Below the pieces are notes generated by a model. That model made no database searches. It saw only the letters and a program-made list of their open reading frames with translations, and was not told where the DNA came from. From NCBI GenBank assembly GCA_037447655.1, contig JBBHKE010002873.1, positions 137,695-201,694 on the forward strand: a DNA stretch of 64,000 nt, in the 5' to 3' direction. The first letter of the stretch is position 1. The number at the start of each line of letters is the position of its first letter. This document shows positions 43,909-53,944 of the stretch, piece after piece. Both the position numbers and the translations under genes were made by a program. This stretch comes from Zygnema cylindricum. Taxonomy: Eukaryota; Streptophyta; Zygnematophyceae; Zygnematales; Zygnemataceae.

Positions 43909-44440
43909 ATCCCCCTCTCAAACTTATAATCAGTACATCAATCCTAATTTTGGTCTCCCCCTCAATAACACATTATGAGCCGCGGCATACGTCAATATAT
44001 CGGCGACTTCCTCCTACGTTGAAACGTATAAAAATCTAAGACGCGGCTTTCGTCAACATATCCGCCACATCCTCCAACTTTTAAACGTACAAAAACCTTA
44101 TCTCATTCGCAGTGACCAAATCGCGTACGAAGTGCCACTGAATCCTGGTATGTTTTGTCTTTTTGTGAAGGACAAGATTCTTCACCAATGCCATCGAGCT
44201 CATACTGTCGGAAAACATTTTCATACATCCAATAGCAAACCCCAATTCTCCAAGTAGCTCCTTTATCCAAATAAATGTTTTAGATGTGTGACACGTAGCC
44301 ATATACTCCGCTTTGGTCCAACTTAATGCGACAGTTGGCTGGAGTCGTGAACTCCAAGAAATTGCCGCGCCGCCAAAAACAAAAGTATATCTAGACGTTG
44401 ACTTTCCTGTGTCAAAATCTCCACCCCAATCTGCGTCACA
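43909..44440 (-). pseudogene. Copia element 2, RNase H remnant with duplicated tail
   Basis: Minus-strand reading from about 44440: DADWGGDFDTGKSTSRYTF, GGAAISWSSRLQPTVALSW, EYMATCHTSKTFIWIKELLG, MALVKNLVLHKKTKHTRIQW, and HFVRDLVTANEIRFLYV. This is a textbook Ty1/copia RNase H. After a stop in VxKLEDVADMLTKAA the same tail is repeated once more (43979-44040 and 44041-44100), as FLYVSTxEEVADILTYAA. So about 61 bp were duplicated in tandem. Everything upstream of RNase H is missing. Confidence 0.87.
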
Positions 44441-44870
44441 ATATCCCTCGCACTGTCAAGCTCGTGTGCTTTACAGGCACGCCTTTATATCACCAAGGAT
44501 TTCCGGGTCCCTTCTCCCCTGTACGGTCATTGGAGTACAGAGGAAGGAGTGCACACAGCCGGACAAGATTCTTGTGTTTTCTAAACTGAACGAAATGCAC
44601 TTTATTTCTCGCCTAACGTAGGCCGGACGACCAAGTTATTCCGTCTCACAGATTACAATGCCGTTACATGGGACCAGTTTCCACTAGCCCTCGTGGGGGG
44701 TACATTGTGGAGCGCCATGTAACTTTTCAGATTGTCGTCTAGATTATGCTGTTGGTTGTCAGTAGGAATTCAGTTCAGGTTCAGCTGACTTTTGGTCCAT
44801 TAATTACCTTAGGTCAAAGTTTGGCATTTTTGTGTCCTTATTAGTACTTTGTCCTATAATAGTGGAACAA
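44441..44870. other. No recognised feature
   Basis: The copia similarity ends near 44440. CTCGTGGGGGGTACATTG (44691) and GGCCGGACGACC (44621) are locally GC-rich. No gene recognised. Confidence 0.35.
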
Positions 44871-45350
44871 ATAATAACTTCCGGCCGTGGATTTTGTTGT
44901 TTTTTGAAGATTTAGTTTCGTGCGTACGTGAAATTTGGTGCGCACGTGACGTTTCGTGCACGTATATTTACTTGATGTACTGTGGAGGTTTGAAGAGATT
45001 TTTTGGATCAGGGGATTAACTGTGCGAGTGAAATTAAAGGGACGTAAGGAACAAATTGAGTGGCGCGGAATGCGCTAGGAAATGGACGGTGGATCGCGAA
45101 GCGATCCGATGATGATTTGAAATATTCGAAGTGTTTGAAAATGAACGCCAGCCGTACAAAACAGAATGCGACAGGCGCATTTATGGAAAAGGACTCCGTC
45201 GGTATGGAGCGTCTTATTTGACAAGTGTACTTTAGTTTTGACCGGCGGAATTTATGGTGAAGTACGTGGTTTCGATACGGAAATGATTTCGGTTGTACAA
45301 TATATTTGACAAGTGGACGTGGATTCACTTCGCGACCATGTTGGCTTTAG
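44871..45350 (+). repeat. Dispersed repeat R, copy 1
   Basis: It matches 53945-54420 in inverse orientation: TTAGTTTCGTGCGTACG, GAAATGGACGG.GGATCGCGAAGCGATCCGA and ATTTGAAATAT.CGAA. It contains the hairpin word GGATCGCGAAGCGATCC (45091). It is truncated by the scaffold gap. No coding motif; class unknown. Confidence 0.55.
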
Positions 45351-45358
45351 TAAAGGCA

Positions 45359-45368
45359 NNNNNNNNNN
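45359..45368. other. Assembly gap (10 N)
   Basis: Ten undetermined bases. The real gap size is unknown, so order and distance across it are inferred by the assembly. Confidence 0.99.
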
Positions 45369-45942
45369 AATCCATATATGTAAAAATAAAAGGGTGAAAG
45401 GAAAGGGCCAAAATCAAAACCATTGATGAATAAGAACACATCAAAGGTGAGGGAGAGGTGAAATACACATTGAGACACAACAAGCTTAACATATCAAAGC
45501 AGAGCCGGGCAACACAAATATGTTTCCAACCACAAAATTCTTCACTCTGTATGGAGGAAGTTAAAAATAATTTGTTTACAATTATTTTGATCTCAAGCAT
45601 TACATGACAAAATGTAATGCACCCTCTTGTTACTGGAAGTGATCCAGCGATGAGGCATTCTCGTCGCCGACGACTATCAATGAAACATGATGTTTTGTCG
45701 AAAGTCCATCTTAACCTTTTACGTTGAGCGACAAAAATCCTCGCTGATCGGACGAAGTCAAATTCGACCATTGTGGAAAAGCAATCACAGTAAGTGATTG
45801 TGATAACTCCAAATTGACAAAGGGATACTCCATACATCATCATAAATCTATGTCCCCATACATTTTTGCATACTGGTTTCCCAAAAATGCACTCAAAATA
45901 ACAGTCTGAAATTATATTTAATAGTGTCATATTCGTATACAA
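45369..45942 (-). CDS. Uncharacterised minus-strand open frame, possible transposase N-terminal fragment
   Basis: The longest open frame outside known elements, about 190 codons from 45942 down to the gap. I do not recognise it with certainty. Residues about 18-45 (CIFGKPVCKNVWGHRFMMMY then GVS) resemble the G..VC...F...YGVS motif seen near the start of some plant and algal DDE-type transposase-like proteins. A basic stretch (AQRKRLRW) follows at about 72. The second half is hydrophobic and Ser-rich and may be read-through. No catalytic acidic motif is visible before the gap. It could equally be chance. The flanks are a dispersed repeat and a low-complexity region. Confidence 0.25.
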
Positions 45943-46264
45943 ACAAAAACCATACTACGTAAAAAAAAGTAAACAAAAAAAACAATGAAATTCAAACTAA
46001 TACTAAAAACAATAACCAAACTCATAGCATGAAAAAACGAAGTTCTTGCGACGGGAACATTCAGCCTAACCCTAAATCCCAAATCTTACACCCTAACCCT
46101 AAATCCTACAGTTTTGTATTTCCATTTTTGCCTTTTTTTTGTTTTTCATCTTTTTTTATTCGTTCAGTTTTTTTTCTTTCAATTTTTTTCTTTTAAATTA
46201 AACTTTTTATAGGTCCTTGAAGAAGAGAAATACTTTTCGGAGGTGTTGGGGAGGTGGGGTGATT
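45943..46264. other. Low-complexity AT-rich DNA with telomere-like words
   Basis: At 46065-46112 CCTAACCCTAAATCCC and ACCCTAACCCTAAATCCT occur. They contain CCCTAAA, the plant-type telomere unit, about once each in imperfect context. T- and A-runs make up the rest. Too few and too irregular for a real telomere tract. Confidence 0.5.
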
Positions 46265-46661
46265 GGGGGCACGAGAGGCATAACAAGACTGAATTTGCAG
46301 CAAGTTAGACTACAAAATTAGGAAGCAAGTGACAGAAAACAGAAAAACAGAAACCAAAGATCATAAAATACAAAACAGAAAAACAAAAAACCGAAACTAG
46401 AAAACAAAAACAAAAAACAGAAAATAGAAAACAAATAACAGAAACGAGAAAACAGAAAACAGAAACCAAAAACTAGAGAACAGAAAACCGAAAACAACAG
46501 ACATAAAACAAAACAAAAAATTGAAAACAAAACCAAAAAATAAAAACAAAAAACAGAAATGAGAAGAGAGAAAACAAAACAAAAATATGAAAACAGGCAT
46601 AAACAAAACGTTGTTGAGGGGACGAGAGGCATAACAAGAATGAATTTGAGGCAAGGCTAAC
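46265..46661 (+). repeat. AAACAGAAA low-complexity block flanked by a 45-bp direct repeat
   Basis: CACGAGAGGCATAACAAGA at 46270 and ACGAGAGGCATAACAAGAAT at 46621 mark a direct repeat of about 45 bp, with TGAATTTG continuing in both. Between them lies about 300 bp of AAAACAGAAAAC-type repeats. The Phe/Leu/Cys-rich frames on the minus strand (46318-46840) are translation of this repeat. Confidence 0.7.
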
Positions 46662-46987
46662 AACAAATTCAAGAAGCACGCGACAAACAACATGTGCATT
46701 TGGGGTTGGTGGCATAAATGAGAGGACAAAAGGTGAACACTCTTACGTGTCATATACACTACCGTAAAGTGTTCTGGAAACTTTTTTACAGTCCTCGGAA
46801 TGAGTAAATGCTCTCCGTTGACATAAGTATCCGCGATCATCTAGTTGATTACTCACACGCGAGAAATCTTCGTGGATACGTGCTGAATTTTTCGTCTCGA
46901 CACTGAGACGCCCTTGTATTCTTCACGTGGAGGGTCCAACCCTCTGATTAAAGCTCCTTCTGCGAGGGGCTTTGCGTTCGACGTTTC
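46662..46987. other. No recognised feature
   Basis: 326 bp between the low-complexity block and the solo LTR. The last five bases (GTTTC) are the probable target duplication of the LTR. Confidence 0.35.
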
Positions 46988-48001
46988 TGTTGTTCTACAA
47001 CCACCGTTGTAGGAGGAGAACCAGCAGTGGTAGTGGAAGTAAACATGAAAAACAACAGAAAATATCAAAGTATCTACTCAACAGCCAACTTTGAACTGAC
47101 ACAAAATGTGACTCAGAAAGCCAATATGCCTCAAATTTGCCACAGTGATACACAATAGAGTAAACTGACAATTCCCAAAGTTGCAGCGCAAATGACCTTT
47201 TAAACCATAAGATATAATGTTTGGAAGTTTCCCAAAAATTGCCCTCATAAAATCATATTCCCAAAACTGGATACTACAAAATTGGCTAAGTCCTAAGTTA
47301 TATACTCACAGTGTGTATCTATTGATCTTTACTAATTTGGGTAACCGTTACTACGGCTGTTATCCTGACTAACGACAAAGCATGCTACGCGTACGTCATT
47401 GTACCTTAAAACCCTAATTATTATTTTCTAAAAACCTGATTAATGGAACACTATTTTTTATTACACTAAACTACAAATCAATATTATTCATATATTTACA
47501 GATATTGAGCCGTACACAAAACGTTCCAACCGTACACAAAACATTCTAAATGCTTAGTCAGCGGTAATCGCTAAAGTCCAGCCGAATGTCGTCATGTAGT
47601 ACGAATCACCTGAGTGTTTCGTCACTTGTGGTCCCACGCGAATCACGCTTGTGGTCCCTCGTGAATCACCCTTGTGGTCTCGGGTGAATCGCGTCCGTTG
47701 GAGCAAATTCAATCGATGATGGTACCGTCGAACTGTACCATATGTTTCCGGAATACCCGGGTCAGATCCCGTTCATCCGATCATGTGAATCGAATCGTCA
47801 ACTGTTTGACATGTATCGTTGACTGTCGGCGCCACTCTGAAAAACTTGCATACGTTCTTTCGCCTACACGTGTCTCTGCAAAAGTACGATACACTCTACT
47901 GTACTATCTGCTTCTATAATGCTAATAAAGGTAATACTAGGAAAATCTCCTAAGTTATTTTTACCCCTATTTACTGAAATAAATATTTATAAATTACAAC
48001 A
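46988..48001 (-). repeat. Solo LTR of copia element 1 family
   Basis: Runs from TGTTGTTCTACAACC to ATTACAACA and aligns throughout with the LTRs at 36965 and 42335. No internal element sequence is attached. Flanking 5-mers GTTTC and ATTTC agree at 4 of 5, as expected after LTR-LTR recombination removed the interior of a full element. It carries two units of the GAATCACGCTTGTGGTC repeat. Confidence 0.88.
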
Positions 48002-48933
48002 ATTTCTTCACTCGGTAAATCAGGTTTCTGAGTCTCGCTACCCTCCATTTCCTCAACAACCGGAGACGGTGAAATTTCAGGTATGCTCCCCTCCATTTTG
48101 TCAACAACGATGGAGAAATTTCAGGCCTAAGGGTGCTTCTCGCCGTATATTTTGCGAACATTGTATTGATGGGCCACATATTTCCGGAAAACAAACAACA
48201 ATTGCGGACAAGAAAGGATATGAAGAAAACAATTCCGAATGTTGAAGGCAAGGTAAGTGTAGAAGCTCATGAGATAGGCCATGGTTTGGTTGGATGAGAT
48301 GTATACATAGCAATGAAAGTGGAGGTGGCGGGAAAAAAGGACGGAAACCTTTTCCCAAAGTTTCAGTGTACATAATTTAAATTTTAAAATTGTGTTTCAA
48401 AGTCATATCATTAAAATCTTTAAAACGAATTAGTGAGAGTAGGAACGTTTGGAAATTTCAATTTTTTTTTTCAAGGACAAATTCTCCAAATTTTATAAAA
48501 GTAAAACGAGAGCGGGAATGTTTAAAAATTTGGGTCAGTTTCGGGTGAAAGAATCTGCCGAGCGATTTTTTATGGCTGACCCATGGGATCCGCTGGGGCT
48601 TATTGAATGTACGGTTCGTTTTTCGAACCACCACAGATAGGGCACGCGGTCAATGTGACGTTATCAACTCATTTTTACAACCATATCATTTACGTGGATA
48701 TGAAATAGGCCACGTGTAAATTTGGGTGACCAATCGTATTACGCGCTAAATCAGCTGGTTGATATTCTGTTACATTTGTCACTGTATTAGGGTTAACATT
48801 AAATCTAATACATGCTAATTTAACGCTAATTCCGGCTAGTGTTTCACAAGGAGTTTTTGAACGCAACCTTATTAGAATTAAGACACATTTTACAGTCAAT
48901 TAACTTTAATATATACTCTGAAATGCGACATAT
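48002..48933. other. No gene recognised; short tandem duplication
   Basis: At 48040-48128 a unit of about 45-50 bp is repeated once (CTCCATTT.CTCAACAAC then GAAATTTCAGG, twice). The rest, up to the MULE, shows only short frames without motifs. Confidence 0.4.
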
Positions 48934-48942
48934 TAAAGTTAA

Positions 48943-50685
48943 GGGAATTGCTAATCGCAGAGACGATTTTTGCTGCGCGCAGATAGTTGTCAAAAATTGT
49001 ACATTTGAAGTACAGTTTTGTACAGGCTACGTACCTTTAAGTTCAGACTTGACAGTCATCCCGTCGAACAAATTTGACTGCCGAAATATTGTAACGGCAG
49101 TTAAAAAAGTGTCGCGCTTGCGAACGTCGACCGTCATAAAAAAAACAACAATTCACACGGCCGGCCCAGGTTTACTGAAACAAAAGTGTGGCAACCACGT
49201 ATAAATAAAATGGCTGCGCGCAGGCAGATCCACTGTGAGAGCACACGCCGACATTTGACTTAGGGTATGTCCCCATGTACTTGTAACTTAGCGAACTTAC
49301 TTTGTATTTTAGCGCGGATCTGGCGGACCCATTTTTCAAGTGTCCATATGTGTAAGAACGTCATCGTAACTTACGTTTGTGACGATTGTATACGTCGATA
49401 ATACCTGTGACGGTTGTCAACGTCTACAATCCGTGTTGTCGGACGTTATTTTTTGGAACTGCTTGTGTGACGTCGCATGTCTTACCGTGACATTGTAGAC
49501 GTACCGCCTTCCAGCTTGTACCATTTCACAGTTGAAGAAGTTGCGCTTTGCCTTTGCGTCTCTTGTCCGCTTGACGTGAAATGGCTTCGAGACCCCTGCA
49601 AAAAAAAAATCTGTACTGGACGAAAACGGACAAAACCAAACAAATTGTGTAATTTACTAATTTTCTTTGTCATATTAAATGCAAACCGACAAAACATAGC
49701 GACTTCCGTACTTTCCTTTGTCTTTGAAAATCGTGTGAAAAACTTCGAAAAATACGGCACGTGCGAATATGTATTCCTATTTGTTTATAAAAAATCCCTA
49801 GTTTTAAAACACATCGTGCATGTGTTTTAAAGATAAGGTGAAGGTGACGTTTTTTGTCGTCGAAGTGGGTCGAAAAACACAAGACGACAAATTTTCGTAC
49901 ATCCTAAGTTCGAGGGTGACGCAAATTGTACTCTACAAATTTGCGATTCCTTCGTACGGTTGGAACTTAGGCATTACGGCGCTAAGTTTTACAATAAATC
50001 GACAGAAAACAACCCTTACTTATGCACATGGGGACACACCCTTAGTCGCAAAAATGGAATCTAATCGCGAACCGTTACACGGAACTTGGGCACAAATTAA
50101 ATGACGACGTACAACATGCACAAACTCGCACGAAACGAAATAAACTTCGTTCAAAATAAAAAAGCGTACCAGCGTATAAATAATTTGGTCGCCCGTGACT
50201 TGGTCGCGCGTGACGACGCGTCATAATTATTTATACGCTGGTACGCTTTTTTATTTTGTACGAAGTTTATTTCGTTTCGTGCGAGTTTGTGCATGTTGTA
50301 CGTCATCCTTTAATTTGTGTCCAAGTTCAGTGTAACGGTTCGCGATTAGATTCCATTTTTGCGGCTAAGTCAAATGTCGGCATGTGCTCTCACAGTGGAG
50401 CTACCTGCGCGCAGCCATTTTATTTATATGTGGCTACCACAGTTTTGTTTCAGTAAACCTGCGCCGGCCGTGTGAATTGTTGTTTTTTTTATGACGGTCG
50501 ACGTTCGCAAGCGCGACACTTTTTTAACCGCCGTTACAATATTTCGCCAGTCAAATTTGTTCGACGGGCTGACCGTCAAATCTGAACTTAAAGGTACGTA
50601 GCTTGTACGAAACTGTACCTCAAATGTACAATTTCTGACAACTATCTGCGCGCAGCAAAAATCGTCTCTGCGATTAGCAATTCCC
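48943..50685. mobile_element. Foldback Mutator-like element 2, with perfect 9-bp duplication
   Basis: Termini GGGAATTGCTAATCGCAGAG and CTCTGCGATTAGCAATTCCC are perfect inverses. The flanking 9-mers TAAAGTTAA (48934-48942, 50686-50694) are identical, which is diagnostic of the Mutator superfamily. Removing the nested element E leaves about 960 bp. Nearly all of this is one inverted repeat: two arms of about 460 bp around a centre near 50190-50225 (CGCGCGTGACGACGCG). No transposase. Confidence 0.9.
49263..50041 (-). mobile_element. Harbinger-like non-autonomous element E (subfamily 1)
   Basis: Left end GGGTATGTCCCCATGT, right end ACATGGGGACACACCC, flanked by TTA on both sides (49260-49262, 50042-50044). 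The MULE's other arm reads continuously through this point (inverse of GCGGCTAAGTCAAATGTCGG at 50361), so it supplies the empty site. Central inverted repeat at 49803-49831. The GAAATGGCTTCGAGACCCCT block at 49580 is the inverse of that in element C. Confidence 0.9.
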
Positions 50686-51103
50686 TAAAGTTAATAGTCG
50701 TTATTAATGTAAACATATAACATTACAACGGACAACCAACCTCCTTTTTGATAAAACAGCGTTGCGTAGTTGTTGAAGCAATATACGTTAAATACGATGT
50801 AACTGTTAGAATGTATAACGCCGCACAGTATAGCGCTGACGCTTAACTGCCGGAAAACATTCTGACACGTACGGAGGTTCAAAATGAGCGACGGCGTACG
50901 AATTGTCAGATTTTGTAAGGATACATGTACTACTGTGGACATCGAAACGGCGGTATTTATTACCCGGGACAACCCAAATTACAATTATGGATTAATTAGT
51001 ATGTATGTTTAAAAAAAAAATAAAAAAATCCCAATTAGCATTAATAACACTATTTTTTTTTTACTCTATTTATTCCTTTACTCTAATAGCGATTGACGGT
51101 GTA
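50686..51103. mobile_element. Tc1/mariner-like MITE, right end only
   Basis: The right end AATAGCGATTGACGGTGTA (51085-51103) is intact and joins the mago 5' region at CTGTAATG. No convincing left end can be seen between the MULE duplication (50694) and here. The remainder is AT-rich with no gene. Confidence 0.55.
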
Positions 51104-51179
51104 CTGTAATGTTCTCACAAAAAACTCGTACTGTAGAAAACTTGCGAACTAAAAAATCGAGCTTGTGAGATAAAATAAA

Positions 51180-51305
51180 ATACTATAAATTTTTCGAACT
51201 CTGTTTTGAACTGTGGTCCAGCGTCCATCCAGATATTCAAAGGTTGGTTCACTCTGCCAAAGTGTCTTTTGTTTGAAGTATACTGTACGGTAATAAGAAG
51301 GAGCC
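51180..51305 (+). promoter_or_regulatory. Probable mago promoter/5' leader, copy 1
   Basis: TACTATAAATTTTT at 51181 is the best TATA-like word upstream of the ATG, and the same block stands before copy 2. The start context GGAGCCATGG has A/G at -3 and G at +4 equivalents. Bases about 51245-51285 differ from copy 2 although the sequence on both sides is almost identical. Confidence 0.4.
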
Positions 51306-53117
51306 ATGGCTGATCTTGGGGAGTTCTATGTGAGATACTATGTCGGACATAAAGGAAAGTTTGGCCACGAGTTTTTAGAGTTTGAGTTTCGTCCCGATGG
51401 CAAATTGCGGTACGCGAATAATTCAAACTACAAAAACGATACGATGATTCGAAAAGAAGTTTTTGTTACAGAATCGGTTATGAAGGAGTGCAAAAGGATA
51501 ATTCAGGATAGTGAGGTAAGATAGGATTGAAAAATGAATTCTGTTTTTTGTTTTGCTTTTGTTTTTTTGTTTTGTTTTCGTTTTTTTTGAATCTTATGCA
51601 GAAACTTATCGTAGAAACTTGTATAGCACACGGTTAAGGTTATTGAAAAAATAGTTTTAACATGAAATCATTTTTTTTTCTATTGTTTTATTGAAGCTCA
51701 TGAGGAAGTTTACTGGTTGTTTCCTGTACTGCATGGAAGGTTGTCACAAAAAAAAAACATGCTTGCATGGGAAGTATAACAAGGAAGAAATCTGTTATGT
51801 TTCCACTCCAATCAAGACGAGTTTGTAGATTACGAAGTTAAGAAGTTTATTTATTCAACTAAGTAGATGACGTTGATGTTTGAAAATTTGAAATCTTTAG
51901 GGTTCTCAACTCTAGGGTTTTCAACTGCTCTAACGGTCAAATGTACGACAATCTTACCTGTAATCAGCTGAAATTTTGAAGTTAAAAATTTTACAGGTTT
52001 AACTTAGATAGATAACATTGATTTTTTAAAATTTGAAAACTTTAGGGTTAGAATTCCGAGCGTAAGTCTGTTTAATGGTTGAATGCAGCCAAATCGAAAA
52101 TATCTTGACAAAATCTTGTCTACAAGCAGTTGAAGTTCTGAATTTACCGAAATTCAACTGCTCAATCTTTATTACTTTTGAAGGTTTAAATGATAGGAAT
52201 TAATTTTTCTCCTTTCACTTTTGTACCCGTCATTGGAAAAGTGAGAAGTTTCTAATTATTTATCAACTCGTCTGATTTTTCCCTTAATCATATGAGCGAA
52301 GTACACTTCCTATCGCTATTAGTAGTAAACATTTTTTGAGCAGTCAAATTACTTTTTTTTATATCACAGTTTTGCGATTTTCAATCGTGATGTCACGATC
52401 GAAAGGTAAGACCATTACCTTTCGATTGCTTGCCTTGGAGAATAAAACACAAACGGTATAATTTTTTTTGGGCATGATGAAAAAAAATACTTTTGACTGC
52501 TTGATGTTTGACAATAATAGCGAGGGCAATGTAGTTTTATTGATTGCTATCTAGATCTATAAACATGTTATTACGGAAATTCAATTCATTGTCATGTAAC
52601 TTTTTGTTCTTAAGACCTTTGGTTTTTAGTTTTTCGCGATTGCTTCTTTCCCTTTCCGTTCTTTTGTACACCCACTACTTTTTCCCCTGTGTGTATCACG
52701 TATAAATGATATAGAAAATATATAAATACATGTTCCCGCAGAGTAAACGATGTGTCTTGAAAGGTTCTTACCTGAATTGCAAATGCATGTCTGAAAGTCT
52801 TTAAATCCCCAAAAACCCCAAAATACTCTAAGAGTCTTTTTCCGCCCTCTGTTTTCTGACCTAACTTGCCCCTGTTTTTTTTCTTTTTTTTTCCATCGCA
52901 GGTAATGAAAGAAGATGATAACAACTGGCCTGAGCCTGACCGGGTCGGTCGACAAGAACTCGAGATTGTGATGGGAAACGAACATATTTCTTTTACGACG
53001 GCGAAAATAGGATCGCTTTTGGACGTCCAAAGTAGTAAAGATCCAGAAGGGCTTCGGATATTCTACTATCTTGTTCAGGTTTGTCCCCATTTCCTGCAAA
53101 ATTCTAAAACACCCTAA
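51306..53117 (+). pseudogene. MAGO: mago nashi (MAGOH), truncated duplicate lacking exon 3
   Basis: Exon 1 (51306-51515, 70 codons) and exon 2 (52902-53078, 59 codons) encode the same residues as the complete copy 7.4 kb downstream; only silent changes were seen in exon 1. The donors GAG|GTAAGA and CAG|GTTTGT and the acceptor CATCGCAG|GTA are intact. The duplicated segment ends at 53943 inside intron 2, and I find no exon 3 (DLKCFVFSL...) before the next mago copy. If intron 2 is retained, translation would stop at 53115-53117 after 12 foreign residues. The conserved 19-residue C-terminal segment would be missing. It may be a pseudogene, a source of a truncated protein, or an assembly or haplotype artefact. 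Confidence 0.85.
52302..52533. mobile_element. MITE in mago intron 1, copy 1
   Basis: Left end TACACTTCCTATCGCTATTA, right end AATAATAGCGAGGGCAATGTA. It contains two adjoining hairpins: ATCGTGATGTCACGAT (52384-52399), and 12-bp arms ATCGAAAGGTAA / TTACCTTTCGAT around GACCA (52398-52426). Being present in both mago copies, it predates the duplication. Confidence 0.65.
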
Positions 53118-53944
53118 AAAACCGGAAAAAGCCCTAGTTTTACATCATCCTGAAAAACCTTAACATGATTTTGAACTCGCTGACTCTCTTTTCGACGCTA
53201 CTATATTTGTCACTATACTCAGATTGGGCTGAACCATTTTTTCGTGACGCTCATGTAAATCACCATGGACCACTGTAAAAACTCATTAGGGACGTTTGTC
53301 AACGAAAAGTATTTTTGTTCAGTATAAAATTGTTTGAACCTTACCCTTTGCCCATTTACTATCGATCCACGCAAACTAATTGCAGTGAGTTCTGTTGGGT
53401 GATTTCTCTTTAGTTGACATGCCTTTGTTTACATTTTTACGATGTTTGTTTCATTAAAGACACGGTCACAATGGTGATGACTCCTGTGTTCAGTGGACAT
53501 CGTTGACTAAATAGTTGTTAGTGAGGAAGATCCTGACTGCTTGACTATGGGCATCTTTCTCTACTTTTAAATTGGAACACAACATGTAAACTTGTGATGA
53601 ATTGAGAGCTGCCATAGCCTAGGGCCATCGACCTAGCAGAGGGGGAGAGAAAGAGGAGTTCATGGATTTTGATTTCTAGTCCTCCAGCCAGTTGGAACTT
53701 CCTTCCAGGCGTAGTATGCGTTTACAGTAATATCCAGTTTGGTATTATACAGAAAAGTCAAAAGTATCAAAGGAAAAAAGAAAAGTAGCAGCGTATCTTT
53801 TTTTAATTTCTTAATGTCCACTTGATTGTACTTTAGGGACAGTGGACAATCCACTAGGGGCAGCTACAATTAACCGATAAATTACTAGAACAGTGGAAGT
53901 GCCGTCTTTAATTTCTGACCTGTTGTCAATCTGCCTCAAACCTC

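Larger units (their letters stand above)
51101..53943 (+). repeat. Segmental duplication unit 1 (mago promoter to mid intron 2)
   Basis: It matches 58497-61333 almost base for base. The differences are a handful of substitutions and indels in intron 1 and a rewritten stretch of about 30 bp just before the ATG. The left edge coincides with a MITE terminus. The right edge lies inside intron 2, at TCAATCTG. Confidence 0.95.

Noticed and set aside
46065-46112. Chromosome end
   Set aside because: Only about two imperfect units, with ordinary repeat sequence on both sides.
46318-46840. Phe/Leu/Cys-rich frames resembling membrane proteins
   Set aside because: Translation of an AAACAGAAA low-complexity repeat; several frames are open at once.
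52626-53099. 157-codon minus-strand frame opposite mago exon 2
   Set aside because: It is antisense to a conserved exon and intron. It appears in both copies only because of the duplication.
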